Positions 27,901-37,300 of a stretch of DNA of 64,000 nucleotides are shown one piece after another. The notes beneath the pieces are model-generated. The model saw only the letters and a list, made by a program, of their open reading frames with translations, was not told where the DNA came from and made no database searches. The first letter of the stretch is position 1; each line of letters begins with the position of its first letter. Source of the stretch: Phycisphaerae bacterium (lineage in GTDB: Bacteria > Planctomycetota > Phycisphaerae > UBA1845); assembly GCA_029260075.1 (NCBI GenBank), contig JAJDDY010000075.1, positions 1 through 64,000 of the forward strand, written 5' to 3'. Both the position numbers and the translations under genes were made by a program.

Positions 27901-28200
27901 CTCTTTTTCGACCTCAACCTCGACCCAGAGTCCCTGACAATCGAACCCGTTCTGATAACGCAGCTCCCGCCCGAGCGATGCAAAATATCGCTGATAAACG
28001 TCTTTGTACGTCCGGCCCCAGGCATGATGAACGCCCATCGGATTGTTCGCGGTAATAGGCCCATCGAGAAAAGACCACTTGGGCTTACCCCGGTTGATCT
28101 CGCGAAGCTTATCAAACGCCCCGGTCTTTTCCCACATCGCGAGCATCTCACGCTCAAGCGCCGGGAAATCTGCTTTCGGTTCTATCTTGTTAAATGGCAT
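24964..28200 (-). CDS. ileS: Isoleucyl-tRNA synthetase, long archaeal/eukaryotic type
   Basis: This 1078-residue class I synthetase charges tRNA-Ile. The HIGH-type site is PMGVHHAWGR (residues 54-63) and the KMSKS-type loop is MHKSDGN, an altered form. Zinc-finger-like Cys clusters are seen at MPWCPRCGTGIS, HCWRCKDE, CKACGHFE and CASCGDES. The length, the four Cys clusters and the long C-terminal region fit the IleRS type 2 shared with archaea and eukaryotes, which is usually mupirocin-resistant. ATG 28200 is preferred over GTG 28236 since family conservation starts there. It is monocistronic in this view. Confidence 0.95.
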   Translation of the reverse strand: MPFNKIEPKADFPALEREMLAMWEKTGAFDKLREINRGKPKWSFLDGPITANNPMGVHHAWGRTYKDVYQRYFASLGRELRYQNGFDCQGLWVEVEVEKEHGFEDKKEIEKFGIGKFVTECKDRASKFAAIQTEQSKRLGYWMDWDNSYYTMSDENNYGIWAFLKKCFEKGLVYKGNDTMPWCPRCGTGISQMEMNEGYREVAHMSAFVKLPIRERPGENLIVWTTTPWTLSSNVAAAVREDMTYVKIKQGDQFYYVGKANFENARTHPVQQLDLKTLPNLMSLQSIFKNNGSFEVVEELKGAALVGLTYDGPFDMLDGAKEAAVAHCVIAWKEVTEGEGTGIVHIAPGCGAEDHQLGKDLGLPVVAPLLEDGSFRAEFGFLAGRKVDGVADEILADMKKRGVLFAKEKYFHRYPHCWRCKDELVFRLVDEWFISMSWRDQIVESARGAKWIPEWGLDREVDWLHNMGDWMISKKRYWGLALPIWDCKACGHFEVIGDRDELKARAISGWDEFEGRSPHRPWIDGVKIRCASCGDESVSRVKEVGNPWLDASIVPFSTMGYFSDRENWEKWFPADFVVEALPGQFRNWFYALLTVSTMMEGRAPFKLLKGHALVVDDVGQPMHKSDGNAIWFDEAAEQFGVDVMRWLYASASPERNVLFGPKHCDETRRDVILPWWNIYSFFSNLARVDGFDPAEHTATLDQRSLLDNWILSDLHTLVRTAHEAYSSFDVAKVCSEAQRFIDVLSTWYVRRSRRRFYGGEWSTDKRAAYATMYEVLTTLNRLMAPIIPFLSENIYQNLVVRQDDAAPKSVHHVPFPQANEGLIDESLSQRVAASIRIVSLGRSARKNSKLKVRQPLARFVVDPGSDTEREAVEQFEDHLREELNVKEVTIASEQVLKEFDIPSVTISVEPNMKTVGPKFGRQASSARELIAQLDGVKVEEAFARGETVGVDGVEATLSPEDVLLTRFYGDDWAGASDGATTVRLDKRLTPELRNEGLARDVVRNVQSLRKQAGLDIADRIVLGLVGSGLEEMLGQCGAYIQNETLAAELHTAAIADALATVEVKIADQPVSIGLKKMA

Positions 28201-28318
28201 AGAAGGTGCTTTCGTCTCGAATAATACTCGGTCCACAGTTTCATCGGTGAACCCGAATCAGACACTATAACGCCCATCGACCCGCGCGTGAATTGACGCA
28301 CGAAATGTCCTCAGAAGC

Positions 28319-28351
28319 AAAAAAAGCGAGCCGAGAATAATCCCGGCTCGC
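28319..28351 (-). terminator. Intrinsic terminator after cysC
   Basis: On the minus strand GCGAGCCG and CGGCTCGC form an 8-bp GC-rich stem (28326-28351) followed directly by seven T residues (28319-28325). It lies 59 bases past the cysC stop and would also separate it from ileS. Confidence 0.88.
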
Positions 28352-28409
28352 CCTTAAATTCAATTTCGCCCGAACAATCCGCATTTCAGCGGCGGCCGTC
28401 GGCAGACCC

Positions 28410-29030
28410 CTAGTCGCTCAGCGCCGGAATCTTCCCAGCTTTCACCAACATCTCAACGATCGAAATCGACGCCTCCTGCGGCGAAACCTTCGACGTATCG
28501 ATCACCAACTCCGGCTTCTCAGGCGCTTCATAAGGATCATCGATCCCGGTAAATCCCTTGATCTCACCAGCGCGAGCTTTCTTGTACAACCCCTTAGGGT
28601 CACGTTCCTCGCAAACTTCCAGCGGCGTATCCACGAAAATCTCGAAAAAGTCGCCAGCCCCGATCGTCTCACGGGCTGCGTCACGATCCGCCCGGTAAGG
28701 ACTAATAAACGAGGTCATCGTGATAACGCCCGTATCCGCATAGAGCTTACCAACCTCGGCAATACGCCGAATATTCTCAGTACGATCCTCAGCAGAGAAC
28801 CCAAGATTCTTATTCAGACCAAAACGAATGTTGTCGCCGTCCAGCGCATACGCCATGTGTCCACGCTGCACGAGCGCATGTTCAAGCGTAAAAGCAATCG
28901 TGCTCTTGCCCGAACCAGACAGACCGGTGAACCAGATCAGCGCCCCCTCTTGTTTGAGAAGCTTCTGCCGGTCGCCACGATCAACGTGACCCTCATGCCA
29001 TGTAATGTTTGTTGCTTTAATGCTTGTCAC
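28410..29030 (-). CDS. cysC: Adenylylsulfate kinase
   Basis: This kinase phosphorylates APS to PAPS, the sulfate donor for sulfation or reduction. The P-loop is GLSGSGKST, followed by the family's ALDGDNIRFGLN block, FISPYRADR and DPKGLYKKARAGEIKGFTG. Length (206) is normal for a stand-alone CysC. The GTG start at 29030 has AGGAG seven bases upstream. No cysD/cysN/cysH genes are next to it. In planctomycetes a role in sulfating surface glycans is possible, but the context here does not show it. Confidence 0.96.
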   Translation of the reverse strand: MTSIKATNITWHEGHVDRGDRQKLLKQEGALIWFTGLSGSGKSTIAFTLEHALVQRGHMAYALDGDNIRFGLNKNLGFSAEDRTENIRRIAEVGKLYADTGVITMTSFISPYRADRDAARETIGAGDFFEIFVDTPLEVCEERDPKGLYKKARAGEIKGFTGIDDPYEAPEKPELVIDTSKVSPQEASISIVEMLVKAGKIPALSD

Positions 29031-29205
29031 TTTGATCTCCTGAATCTTCCAAGCGGCAGGATCGTCACCTGCTCAATGATCTAAGGTTACAGACGCTCAA
29101 CCCCCGTTTCCGCCAGAAACAGAGACAGATCGGCCAGTATAGAAACTTCGGCAATTGGATACAACCGGGTTAGTTCCGCTGAAACGCCAAAAAAAACAGT
29201 GCTTT

Positions 29206-30144
29206 CTAGGCGGTCGCACCCACAGCAGGCAATACACTCCGCAGCGCGTCCGCAAACTCCTTCGCCCCCGACCCAACACAAGCAGCCCAGTCCTCGCCGT
29301 GCTTAGCATAGTGAACACCCGCCGCAAACGCGTAAATTACGCTCCGTGACGCCGCCACCAGCGCCCCAGTACCGTCCGCCTTGAAACACTTCGACACTTC
29401 CTCCGCAGTACGCCCCTGCGCGCCAAACCCCGGGACAAGAAAAATACTATGAGGCATCAGATCGCGAATCACCACCGTTGAATCAAGATCGCGCGGCGAA
29501 ACAACCGCCCCAATCAAACTATAACCCGACTCGCCAACGAGGTTCGACTCACCCGCCCAAGTCTCGACCAACTTCGCCACATGCTGACAAACCGTCAAAC
29601 CATCGGGAAGCACCAGACCCTGCACCTCAACCGCCGACGGATTGCTCGTTTGAACAAGTACAAACAAACCGCGACCATGCCGGCGAGCCACATCAATAAA
29701 AGGCTTCACCCCGTCGATCCCAAAATAGGGATTGATCGTGATCGCATCGGGAATCGCGTCAGGCGCTACATCAACGGATCCGCCGCCCACCTGGGCAAGC
29801 GCATACTGCGTCGAAGTGTGACCAATATCAGCACGCTTCACATCACCAATCACCAGCAAACCCGCCTCATGCGAAGCGCAAACCAACTCGTGATAAGCAT
29901 CGATCCCAGCCGCATAAAGAGGCTCAAAAAACGCAATATTAATCTTGATCGCTGGAACATGCGGCGCAATCGCCGTAATCACACCACGACCAAACGCCAC
30001 AACCGCAGCAGCAGCTTCCCGATCGCTCGCCCCTTCTTTCGGGCGAATCGACTCGGGCAGCTTGTCCAAAACAGGGTCAAACCCCACACAAGCTGCCACA
30101 CCCTTTTCCCGAATCGCTGCCGTTAGTTGGTCGCCGAAATGCAT
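29206..30144 (-). CDS. pyrF: Orotidine 5'-phosphate decarboxylase
   Basis: The enzyme converts OMP to UMP, the last step of pyrimidine synthesis. The catalytic DxKxxD appears in VIGDVKRADIGHTS, which is the pattern of the longer type 2 PyrF. VGFDPVLDKLP and IKINIAFFEPLYAAG at the N-terminus and SARSVIYA-like VAASRSVIYAF near the C-terminus agree. ATG 30144 with AAGGA upstream gives 312 residues, the type 2 norm; the open frame to 30270 would translate a dispersed palindrome and is rejected. Confidence 0.95.
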   Translation of the reverse strand: MHFGDQLTAAIREKGVAACVGFDPVLDKLPESIRPKEGASDREAAAAVVAFGRGVITAIAPHVPAIKINIAFFEPLYAAGIDAYHELVCASHEAGLLVIGDVKRADIGHTSTQYALAQVGGGSVDVAPDAIPDAITINPYFGIDGVKPFIDVARRHGRGLFVLVQTSNPSAVEVQGLVLPDGLTVCQHVAKLVETWAGESNLVGESGYSLIGAVVSPRDLDSTVVIRDLMPHSIFLVPGFGAQGRTAEEVSKCFKADGTGALVAASRSVIYAFAAGVHYAKHGEDWAACVGSGAKEFADALRSVLPAVGATA

Positions 30145-30204
30145 CGTGAAGTAAGTCCTTCTTGTAGGGCCAAGCAACCAACTGCCAAGCAATCCGTTTG
30201 GAAT

Positions 30205-30235
30205 TGTGTGGCACTGGCTTCCAGCCAGTGTACCC
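30205..30235 (+). repeat. Dispersed palindrome family A, copy 4
   Basis: TGTGTGGCACTGGCTTCCAG followed by CCAGTGTACCC keeps the stem (CACTGGCT/AGCCAGTG) with compensating changes against the other copies, which suggests the structure matters. It lies between pyrF and the pseudopilin gene. Confidence 0.85.
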
Positions 30236-30273
30236 GCCAGCAAGACGCCGGTCCCACACGCGCGAACCAAAAA

Positions 30274-31221
30274 CTACTCCTCGACCCACGCCTCGTCAAC
30301 GTGATTGATGTTAAAAAACCGGTTGTCCCCGTCGAACGTGATATGACCGTCCTCAGCCACCTCATAGCCCAGCGACAAGAGCGTCTCGCTAGAAGCATGC
30401 CCATCAACCCAAAGAACGTTCCCCCTACCCGCATGTCGCATATGGACAGCCGTCCGCACCGCGTGATCCCCCCCGAATCCAGCCATCTCCCCATTCACTT
30501 CATCAACGCGCGGCGGATCAAGATTAAACCCCTCATTCCCAAGAGCGGTCAAAGTTCGGCCCGTCTTCCGCAACCCCCAATCGTTATCTTCATAAGGCGT
30601 CCGCTCGAACGGCCTAAAAGAAGCAGCAGTCCCCATCGCATCGCCAATCGCCACACACTCCGAAGGCGCCTTGACCCGGGAGATAGGATTCGCCCAATTC
30701 TTGTAAGACGTTACGTTGTCGTCATCAAGCAACCGGGCGTTCCCCAGAAACTGGTAGTTGTACCCGTAGGCGCCGTTTCGCTCGTCCGTCCATTCAATCT
30801 CTTCCGGACACAGGTACGCTGGTTGATCGTAGTTCTGACGATCTCCCGGTTGCCCGAACTTGTCGATCAAATCTCGACTCGCCAGCGGCTCTACAAAGGG
30901 CTGCAACCCGACTTCATGCGCCATCATCGCCAAAAACGTTGGCCGATACTTGACCCCTCCCTCGATACGGATTCGCCACCGGTCTTTATCCACCTTGGGC
31001 ATGCGCGCAGGTGGAAGAATGTCGTTGTTGACGTTTACGTAAAGAATCATCCCCTGCCCGAACGTCCGCATCCGCGTAAGACAAACAGTCGACTTCGCCA
31101 ATGCTCTCGCACGTGATAACGAAGGGATCAAGATCGAAATCAAGACCCCAATAATCGCAATCGCCACGAGCAGTTCGATCAACGTGAACGCGCGGACGGG
31201 TTTGAGAATTCGCTGGAACAT
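30274..31221 (-). CDS. Planctomycete pseudopilin-like protein with H-X9-DG motif
   Basis: The 315-residue protein begins with a type IV pilin-like leader: FTLIELLVAIAIIGVLISIL follows the processing site after PVRA. Here Ala rather than Gly precedes the cleavage site. The C-terminal part contains HAGRGNVLWVDGHAS, the H-X9-DG motif found in the very large planctomycete family of such proteins (DUF1559-like). The middle is a globular domain with NNDILPPAR and YLCPEEIEW. These proteins are processed by prepilin peptidase and are probably assembled by a GspE/PilB-driven system such as the one coded at 21-23 kb. Its exact role is unknown. It is transcribed divergently from rsgA. Confidence 0.88.
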   Translation of the reverse strand: MFQRILKPVRAFTLIELLVAIAIIGVLISILIPSLSRARALAKSTVCLTRMRTFGQGMILYVNVNNDILPPARMPKVDKDRWRIRIEGGVKYRPTFLAMMAHEVGLQPFVEPLASRDLIDKFGQPGDRQNYDQPAYLCPEEIEWTDERNGAYGYNYQFLGNARLLDDDNVTSYKNWANPISRVKAPSECVAIGDAMGTAASFRPFERTPYEDNDWGLRKTGRTLTALGNEGFNLDPPRVDEVNGEMAGFGGDHAVRTAVHMRHAGRGNVLWVDGHASSETLLSLGYEVAEDGHITFDGDNRFFNINHVDEAWVEE

Positions 31222-31399
31222 AAAATCAGAGCATCATTTCCGTCTGTCGTCGTCTCGCCCGATCCCGACCCTCTCGTGGAATTTTCCCCCACTATTGCCC
31301 AAAGTATCAGCACAGAGTGCCCATTCTCAGTTTCGAGCGGTCTTCGGTCACTTGGCCCGCTTGACATCATACACGCAGAACTAAGACTATGGCGTATAC

Positions 31400-32536
31400 A
31401 TGGCACGTACTCCGCGTAAAAAAACGTCAAAATCCGGCAAGAAAGTCCGCGTCCAGTTCCGTCGTAACCGCGGCGCGACACCACGACCCAACGACTGGAC
31501 CGAGCAAGCAAACCAATCCGAAGACAACGAAATCGACTCCCAACGCAGCGAAAACATCGTCACAAAAGGCGACATGTCCAGACAGCGGACAATCATCGTC
31601 GGTGACGACGCCAAGAAACGCGAAAACTATCAATCAGGAATCGTCACCGCCATGCGCGGACTCTACGCAGACGTCCACGACGGAGAACGCGTTATACCCT
31701 GCACAATCCGACGCATCCTCCGAACCAGACTCATCGACGAACGACAGGCCGTCGTCGCCGGAGACCGAGTCCACTATTCAATCGCCGAAAAAACCCAAGG
31801 CGTCGAATACGACGGCGTCATCGAAGAAGTACAACCGAGAAAGGGCGTCCTGCGCAGACTCTCAGGAAGAAGACTCCACACCATCGTCGCCAACGTCGAC
31901 CAAGTCGTCATCGTAAGCTCAGCGGGCGAACCACGCCCCAAACCCCACCTCATTGACCGATACATCGTCGCATCCCTCTTCGGAGACATAACCCCCGTCG
32001 TCTGCATGAACAAGGTCGACCTGGACGTCGACGATTTCGCCGCCGAACTCCTCGACCGCTTCAGAGACCTCGGATACAAGACCCTTCAAACCAGCACCAT
32101 GACAGGCGAGGGCATCGACGAACTACGCAACCTCCTCAAAGACAAGGAGTCGGGCCTCGCCGGTCAAAGCGGCGTCGGAAAAAGCTCACTCCTCAATGCC
32201 GTACAACCAGGACTCGCCCTCCGAGTCGGCGAAGTCGGCGAACAATCCGAAAAGGGTCGCCACACCACAACCACTGCAGAGCTCCTCCAGCTCGACGGCG
32301 GTGGCTACGTCGTGGACACCCCCGGAATACGCTCCTTCGACGTCTCACCCATCCCCTCCGCACAGCTCGAAGCGTACTTCGTCGAATTCATAGACCACAT
32401 CGATGGCTGTAAGTACCCAAACTGCACCCACACCCACGAGATCGAATGCGCCATCAAAGACGCCGTAGAATCCGGAGAAATCCACCCCGACCGCTACGAA
32501 AGCTATTTCACACTCTTCCAAGAAGCCGCTAGCTAG
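31400..32536 (+). CDS. rsgA: Ribosome small-subunit-dependent GTPase
   Basis: This circularly permuted GTPase helps 30S ribosome maturation. Order of motifs is G4 CMNKVDLD, then G1 AGQSGVGKSS, then G3 DTPGIRSFD. An OB-fold precedes (about 85-150, with VVAGDRVHYSI), and a zinc-binding site follows (CKYPNCTHTHEIEC). The 378 residues include an unusually long basic N-terminal extension (about 75 residues, starting MARTPRKKTSKSGKK) that may touch rRNA. ATG 31400 is the start. It precedes two pseudopilin-like genes by 36-112 bases, perhaps in one transcript. Confidence 0.95.
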   Translation: MARTPRKKTSKSGKKVRVQFRRNRGATPRPNDWTEQANQSEDNEIDSQRSENIVTKGDMSRQRTIIVGDDAKKRENYQSGIVTAMRGLYADVHDGERVIPCTIRRILRTRLIDERQAVVAGDRVHYSIAEKTQGVEYDGVIEEVQPRKGVLRRLSGRRLHTIVANVDQVVIVSSAGEPRPKPHLIDRYIVASLFGDITPVVCMNKVDLDVDDFAAELLDRFRDLGYKTLQTSTMTGEGIDELRNLLKDKESGLAGQSGVGKSSLLNAVQPGLALRVGEVGEQSEKGRHTTTTAELLQLDGGGYVVDTPGIRSFDVSPIPSAQLEAYFVEFIDHIDGCKYPNCTHTHEIECAIKDAVESGEIHPDRYESYFTLFQEAAS

Positions 32537-32647
32537 CGATAACCCGCCCTTAAGCCCTCTGGACCGACACCTGTGAGTCGCAATAATGACCCCGGAAGCA
32601 AGACGGGCGGCAACAGTCCCAGAACGTACAGACTAGGCCATGAAATC

Positions 32648-34357
32648 ATGCGTAAACTACGCCAAAACAACAACTTACGGCAATCGTACGCCCCCCCCAC
32701 AGCCAGGCCTGCATTCTCCCTCGCCGAGCTGGTGATCTCCGTCGGAATCCTCGTGCTCCTCATGTCCCTCGCCGGGCAGATTTTCAGCTTCACTGTCGAA
32801 TCTACAGGCCAGGCGACCGCCCTCACCAAAATCAATCAGACCATCCGCATGATGGAGCGAACAATCCGCGAAGACCTCGCCCAGGTCCAGGCAGGCCGAT
32901 CCATCATGATCATCCAGGGAAACCCGGTTAACGCCTACTGGACCGCCGATGGCAGAGAAGCAGACGACAACGGCGAGCCGTCTGATGGATACGACATCCC
33001 CGTCGACCCAGACCGAGAATACCTAAACGCAAGCGGCGACATCATCCCCCTAAGCCCCCGCGCGGACGTCCTCATGTTCGTCACAGCACGCAAGGGACAG
33101 AGCTTCGTCAACCCCAACATGACGACCCTCAGCGGATCCTCGCAACCCCTAACCTCCCAGCTTCAACTCGTCACCTACGGAATGGCGGAGCTTGGCGACT
33201 ACACCTATAACGCCACGACTTCGACCCCGACCTTCACCCATCCGTACGGCACAAATGCCACAGGCGCACCGAACTCCCCGGTCGTTCCGACGACCGGAAC
33301 GCCCCCCTATCCATCGACAACGAACGTGTCGCCGTTCCCCGCATCACAATGGCACCTATCGCGCAGACCGACGCTACTCCTTTCGACATCATTCGCAGAC
33401 CTAACCGCCGCCTTTGCGTCGGATCCATCAGCCTTGAATAACCTGATGCCCTCCACGCTCGACGCCAAAGATGACTTCCCAAAGCTCATCAATAGCTCAA
33501 GCGACTTCATGGCCGGCGTATCCCTCGAAGAGGACATACTTCGACCAGACGTACTACCATACCTGGCGGTCGATGCTTCAAACAAAGCACCCTGGTATCT
33601 CCCACCGTTTCTAACCAACAACACGAACTTAACAAACCCAGCCATGGGCGCGATGATGCTCATCGACCCGAGTCAAGTAGATACCGAACCACCGCCGCTT
33701 CTCGCAAAACGCATGGGCCACTACTTCCTGCCCAACTGCGCATCATTCAAAGTCGAATGGACCCTCGACCCACAAAGCGAATTCGTCGGCGGAAGACTCG
33801 ATGGAATCAACGACACCCTCTGGTTTGATCCCGGCGACAACGGCGACCCCTTACTACCCGCAGCCACCGGACCAGACCCGCTACGTTCCGCAGCACTGAT
33901 GCTCCAAAAACTGGGCGCACAGATCGGCGACCTGGATGCCAACAAAGGCAAACAAGACTATCTCATCGAACGCCAAAACAACCTGACCAGTCTTATCCAA
34001 GACCCTTGGGAAGACGGAAGCATGACGGGCTACTGCGAACAATTTGGCTACAGCCTGCAAGATCGATTCCGAGGACCAAGTCAGGCCCACACGGACCCAA
34101 GCGGCGACCCGGACTGCCCCTGGAAGCATCCGTTCGACCCAAGCGTCAAGCGACCCAACATGCACGTATTCACCGCAACAAGACCAAAACTCCAAGAGAA
34201 CCCCCCGGGCTCCCTTGAGTACAATTGGAACGGCAATGACCTCGCCCCAGACCCAATGTTCCCCGGAGCAATACGAATCACCATCGACATGTACGACAAA
34301 GAGGGAAGGCTGGAACGCCCAATCCGTCACGTCATGATTATTCCATTAGGCGGCTAA
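32648..34357 (+). CDS. GspJ-like pseudopilin, large
   Basis: A pilin-type N-terminus is clear: AFSLAELVISVGILVLLMSL with a Glu at the fifth position after the expected cut. The following helix (TIRMMERTIREDLAQVQ) resembles GspJ/PulJ minor pseudopilins. The C-terminus ends AIRITIDMYDKEGRLERP then a VMIIPLGG-type strand, also a GspJ-like end. At 569 residues it is much larger than usual GspJ (about 200), with a long insert rich in Asn, Thr and Pro. ATG 32648 is chosen; GTG 32573 would add 25 residues. It is followed after 18 bases by the GspK-like gene, the same order of minor pseudopilins as in type II secretion operons. Confidence 0.8.
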   Translation: MRKLRQNNNLRQSYAPPTARPAFSLAELVISVGILVLLMSLAGQIFSFTVESTGQATALTKINQTIRMMERTIREDLAQVQAGRSIMIIQGNPVNAYWTADGREADDNGEPSDGYDIPVDPDREYLNASGDIIPLSPRADVLMFVTARKGQSFVNPNMTTLSGSSQPLTSQLQLVTYGMAELGDYTYNATTSTPTFTHPYGTNATGAPNSPVVPTTGTPPYPSTTNVSPFPASQWHLSRRPTLLLSTSFADLTAAFASDPSALNNLMPSTLDAKDDFPKLINSSSDFMAGVSLEEDILRPDVLPYLAVDASNKAPWYLPPFLTNNTNLTNPAMGAMMLIDPSQVDTEPPPLLAKRMGHYFLPNCASFKVEWTLDPQSEFVGGRLDGINDTLWFDPGDNGDPLLPAATGPDPLRSAALMLQKLGAQIGDLDANKGKQDYLIERQNNLTSLIQDPWEDGSMTGYCEQFGYSLQDRFRGPSQAHTDPSGDPDCPWKHPFDPSVKRPNMHVFTATRPKLQENPPGSLEYNWNGNDLAPDPMFPGAIRITIDMYDKEGRLERPIRHVMIIPLGG

Positions 34358-34375
34358 ATCGATATCCAAAGCAAG

Positions 34376-37300
34376 ATGAATAAAATCCGCACAACCCAAC
34401 AAACGACCGAACGACCAAACGAGCGTCGCGGCTCGGTCCTCGTACTCGTCATGACACTCCTGGGCATCCTCTTCGTCCTCGGCGTAACCTTCCTGGCCAC
34501 CATGAATTTCGAAGCAGATATGATCGCCGCAGAAAAGAGTCGCGGCGGCGGCGAGCAAGGGGCAGCCACCCTCACAGACGGCCTCGGCGGCGCAATGCGC
34601 GGCAGATTCATCGACGCAGGCGGATCACCATTCGGCGGAAGCGAAGACGACACCTCCGGAGCAACCTTCGCGGAACTACCCGGCGTTCACAACGTCTTCA
34701 GCACCATCGAACCAATCAACATGGCAGGCAGCGACGGCATCTCCGGCACCGGCAACGACCTCGACCCCGCCTACGCATCCTTCACCGATGCCTCACGCGG
34801 AACAGGCGTACCCGTCCCAAATGGCGTTCTGTTGGACACCAACTACAGAAACGGCGACGACGTAGAAAGCTTCATCCTTCAGGGAACCACCACCACGGTT
34901 CCCCTCATCGTCTGTCGCGGCGGAACCAACAAAGGCAACTTCTGCGACCCCGATGCACCCGAAGACTGCCCAGGTAGCACATGCTCCGGACCAGTCGCGG
35001 TCGACGCCGACGGCGACGGAATCGTCGATTCCTTCCTCTCCAACGCAACCGAAGTCGGACTATCACCCGACCAGATCACCCAGCTATCCAACCAGGTCAA
35101 CGGACCAGGAAGCGAAGAAACAGACGTATTCGTCGGACTACGCACCATCCCCCACGGAGGCATGGCCAACCTGAACGAATCGCACCCAACCATCATCGAA
35201 GCAGTGTTCGGATTGAACAATTTCATTCCCCCGCAGAAACTAATCGCCGCAGACGGGACTTTCGGCTTCGAATACCTCCTACACAGTCCCAGCGGCAACC
35301 CCAACGATCTTGACTACCCAGACTCGCCGCGATCGCGCTATTCGCCATCAACCGAAGAGTCGCTTCTACGTCGTCGCGGATTCATCCCGCCACGACTGTT
35401 CCCGCCGTCAACATTACAAGGCAACCCCTTGCTCTCAGATTGGGAAAACCTGAATCCCGCCATCCCCTTCGGTGGCGACATGGCACAGTATCTATTCTGG
35501 CCCGATATCCAGAATTCCAGCGGATACGAGACCGTTCTCGAAGGCGAACATAGATTCACCATGTTTGCACCAGACGACCCTTCCATCTCCGGATCAAAGT
35601 ACATGCCCTGGACGGAGAGAATGGACAGCTTCCTCAGCGTAAACAACTCATACGACCTGCGCCACCTCGTAACAACCACAAGCCACGACGACCTCCTCGC
35701 ACGCGGCGGAACCGTCGACTCCGAAACCGCTGCCACCGCAGGCCTCGACATCATCAAAAAAATGTTCGACGTAAACAGAGCAAGAGCCGAGAGCGGCGAG
35801 GGCTGTCCCGACGTCTTCCCCTTTGAATACCTCCGCTACCCCCACGATCTCGCCGACGCAGGCGAATGCTGCGACCTTCTTCTTCAACCACACTTCGACA
35901 CCTGCCAGCCCAACATCAGAAAAGGACGCCTTCAAGTAAGTCTCCCATGGCTCGACCTGCAGGTTCCGCCCGAAGGCATCACAGAAGACAAGAAACAACG
36001 CATCGTCTACGACGCCTTCTACCTCATGCTCAAGAACGCCGTCGGTGAAGACTGGCTGTCACGAGACGAATGCACCACGCAGGCTGACTGCGGATCCGGT
36101 TTCGTTTGCAAACAAACTATCGCAGGAAATGGCCGCTGCTCTGCGAGCGCCAGCTACTTCGACGACGTCGAATGCACAATACCCGAACAAGATAGCCCCG
36201 ACTGCAACGACGACGAATTCTGCGGCGTTTTCGACTACAATAGTATCGACCCAACGAATCCAAAATACTTCTGCTCCGACAAGTTCACCGGTCTTCAGCG
36301 AAGCAAGTCGCGCCTCACCCGAACCGCAGCCTCACTCACCGCGAACTTCTTCGACTTCGCTGATACCGGCGACGTACCAACTCGCATCGCAATCCGCATG
36401 ATGGATCTCGACCTGGGCATCTGCCTAAACGGTAACCAAGCCGGTCGAGCCTGCCACGACAGCGGCGACTGCGGCGGATCGATCTGCGACACAACAGTAC
36501 TTGTCAGGGGAAAACCATTCGACTTCGACGGCAGTCCAGGAGACCCCCTCTCAAAAGAAAGCCTCTTCGTCTACGGACTCGAAAGACAACCATACATCAC
36601 AGAAATTGGTTCCATAACAAAAAAGACGCTAGCCGCCAGTGATCCAAGTCCGGTGACGGCGCGTGCGATCGAACTATTCAATCCTTATGGTGGCCAGGAC
36701 ATCAGCTTCGCGAATAGCGACTACTTTTTCTATGAAGTCGCGCCCGGCGGCAGTTTGAGTTCGGCGAACATTATTACGTTGTCTGGAACAATCGGGGCAA
36801 ACGACGGACCGACACCGTTTGCTGTGTTCACCGACAATATGTCAGAGACTGACCTAGTACCCGCAACACCAGCTTCAGGCACCGTAGTTCAACCCGCCAC
36901 AGCGTTCCAGTTCGCTCAAGGGTGGACGGTTTACCTCGTCCGAAGAATTGACACCTACCGAGACGAGAACGACCTGACCCAGCCAGATCCGTCACCAGAT
37001 CTCGTGGTACTAGATCAAGTAACGATTCCAATGAACAGCAATATTGGAATAACGAGCATCCAACCGGATTGTACCCGTAGCGCGGTCGCAACAACCTGTC
37101 GACACGCGCAATCGCGTGGGCTTGCCAATCCTGCGTCATCGACCGCAAGTATTTGGACGACCACAATTCCTATCGGGACGCCCAACTCTCCAGAACCGCC
37201 AGCAATCACGACGTTCGGCGATTGGAACGGTCCCGCTGACGCCGCCATCCACCCCGTCGAAGTCAACTTCGCCAACGACGGCCCACTCGCAGCTTCCTTC

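Noticed and set aside
26644-28224. 526-residue plus-strand frame opposite ileS
   Set aside because: It is antisense to ileS, which has complete catalytic motifs. Long antisense frames are expected with this codon usage.
30145-30270. N-terminal extension of pyrF
   Set aside because: The extra 42 residues include the translated family A copy 4, and type 2 PyrF proteins begin at MHFGDQL.
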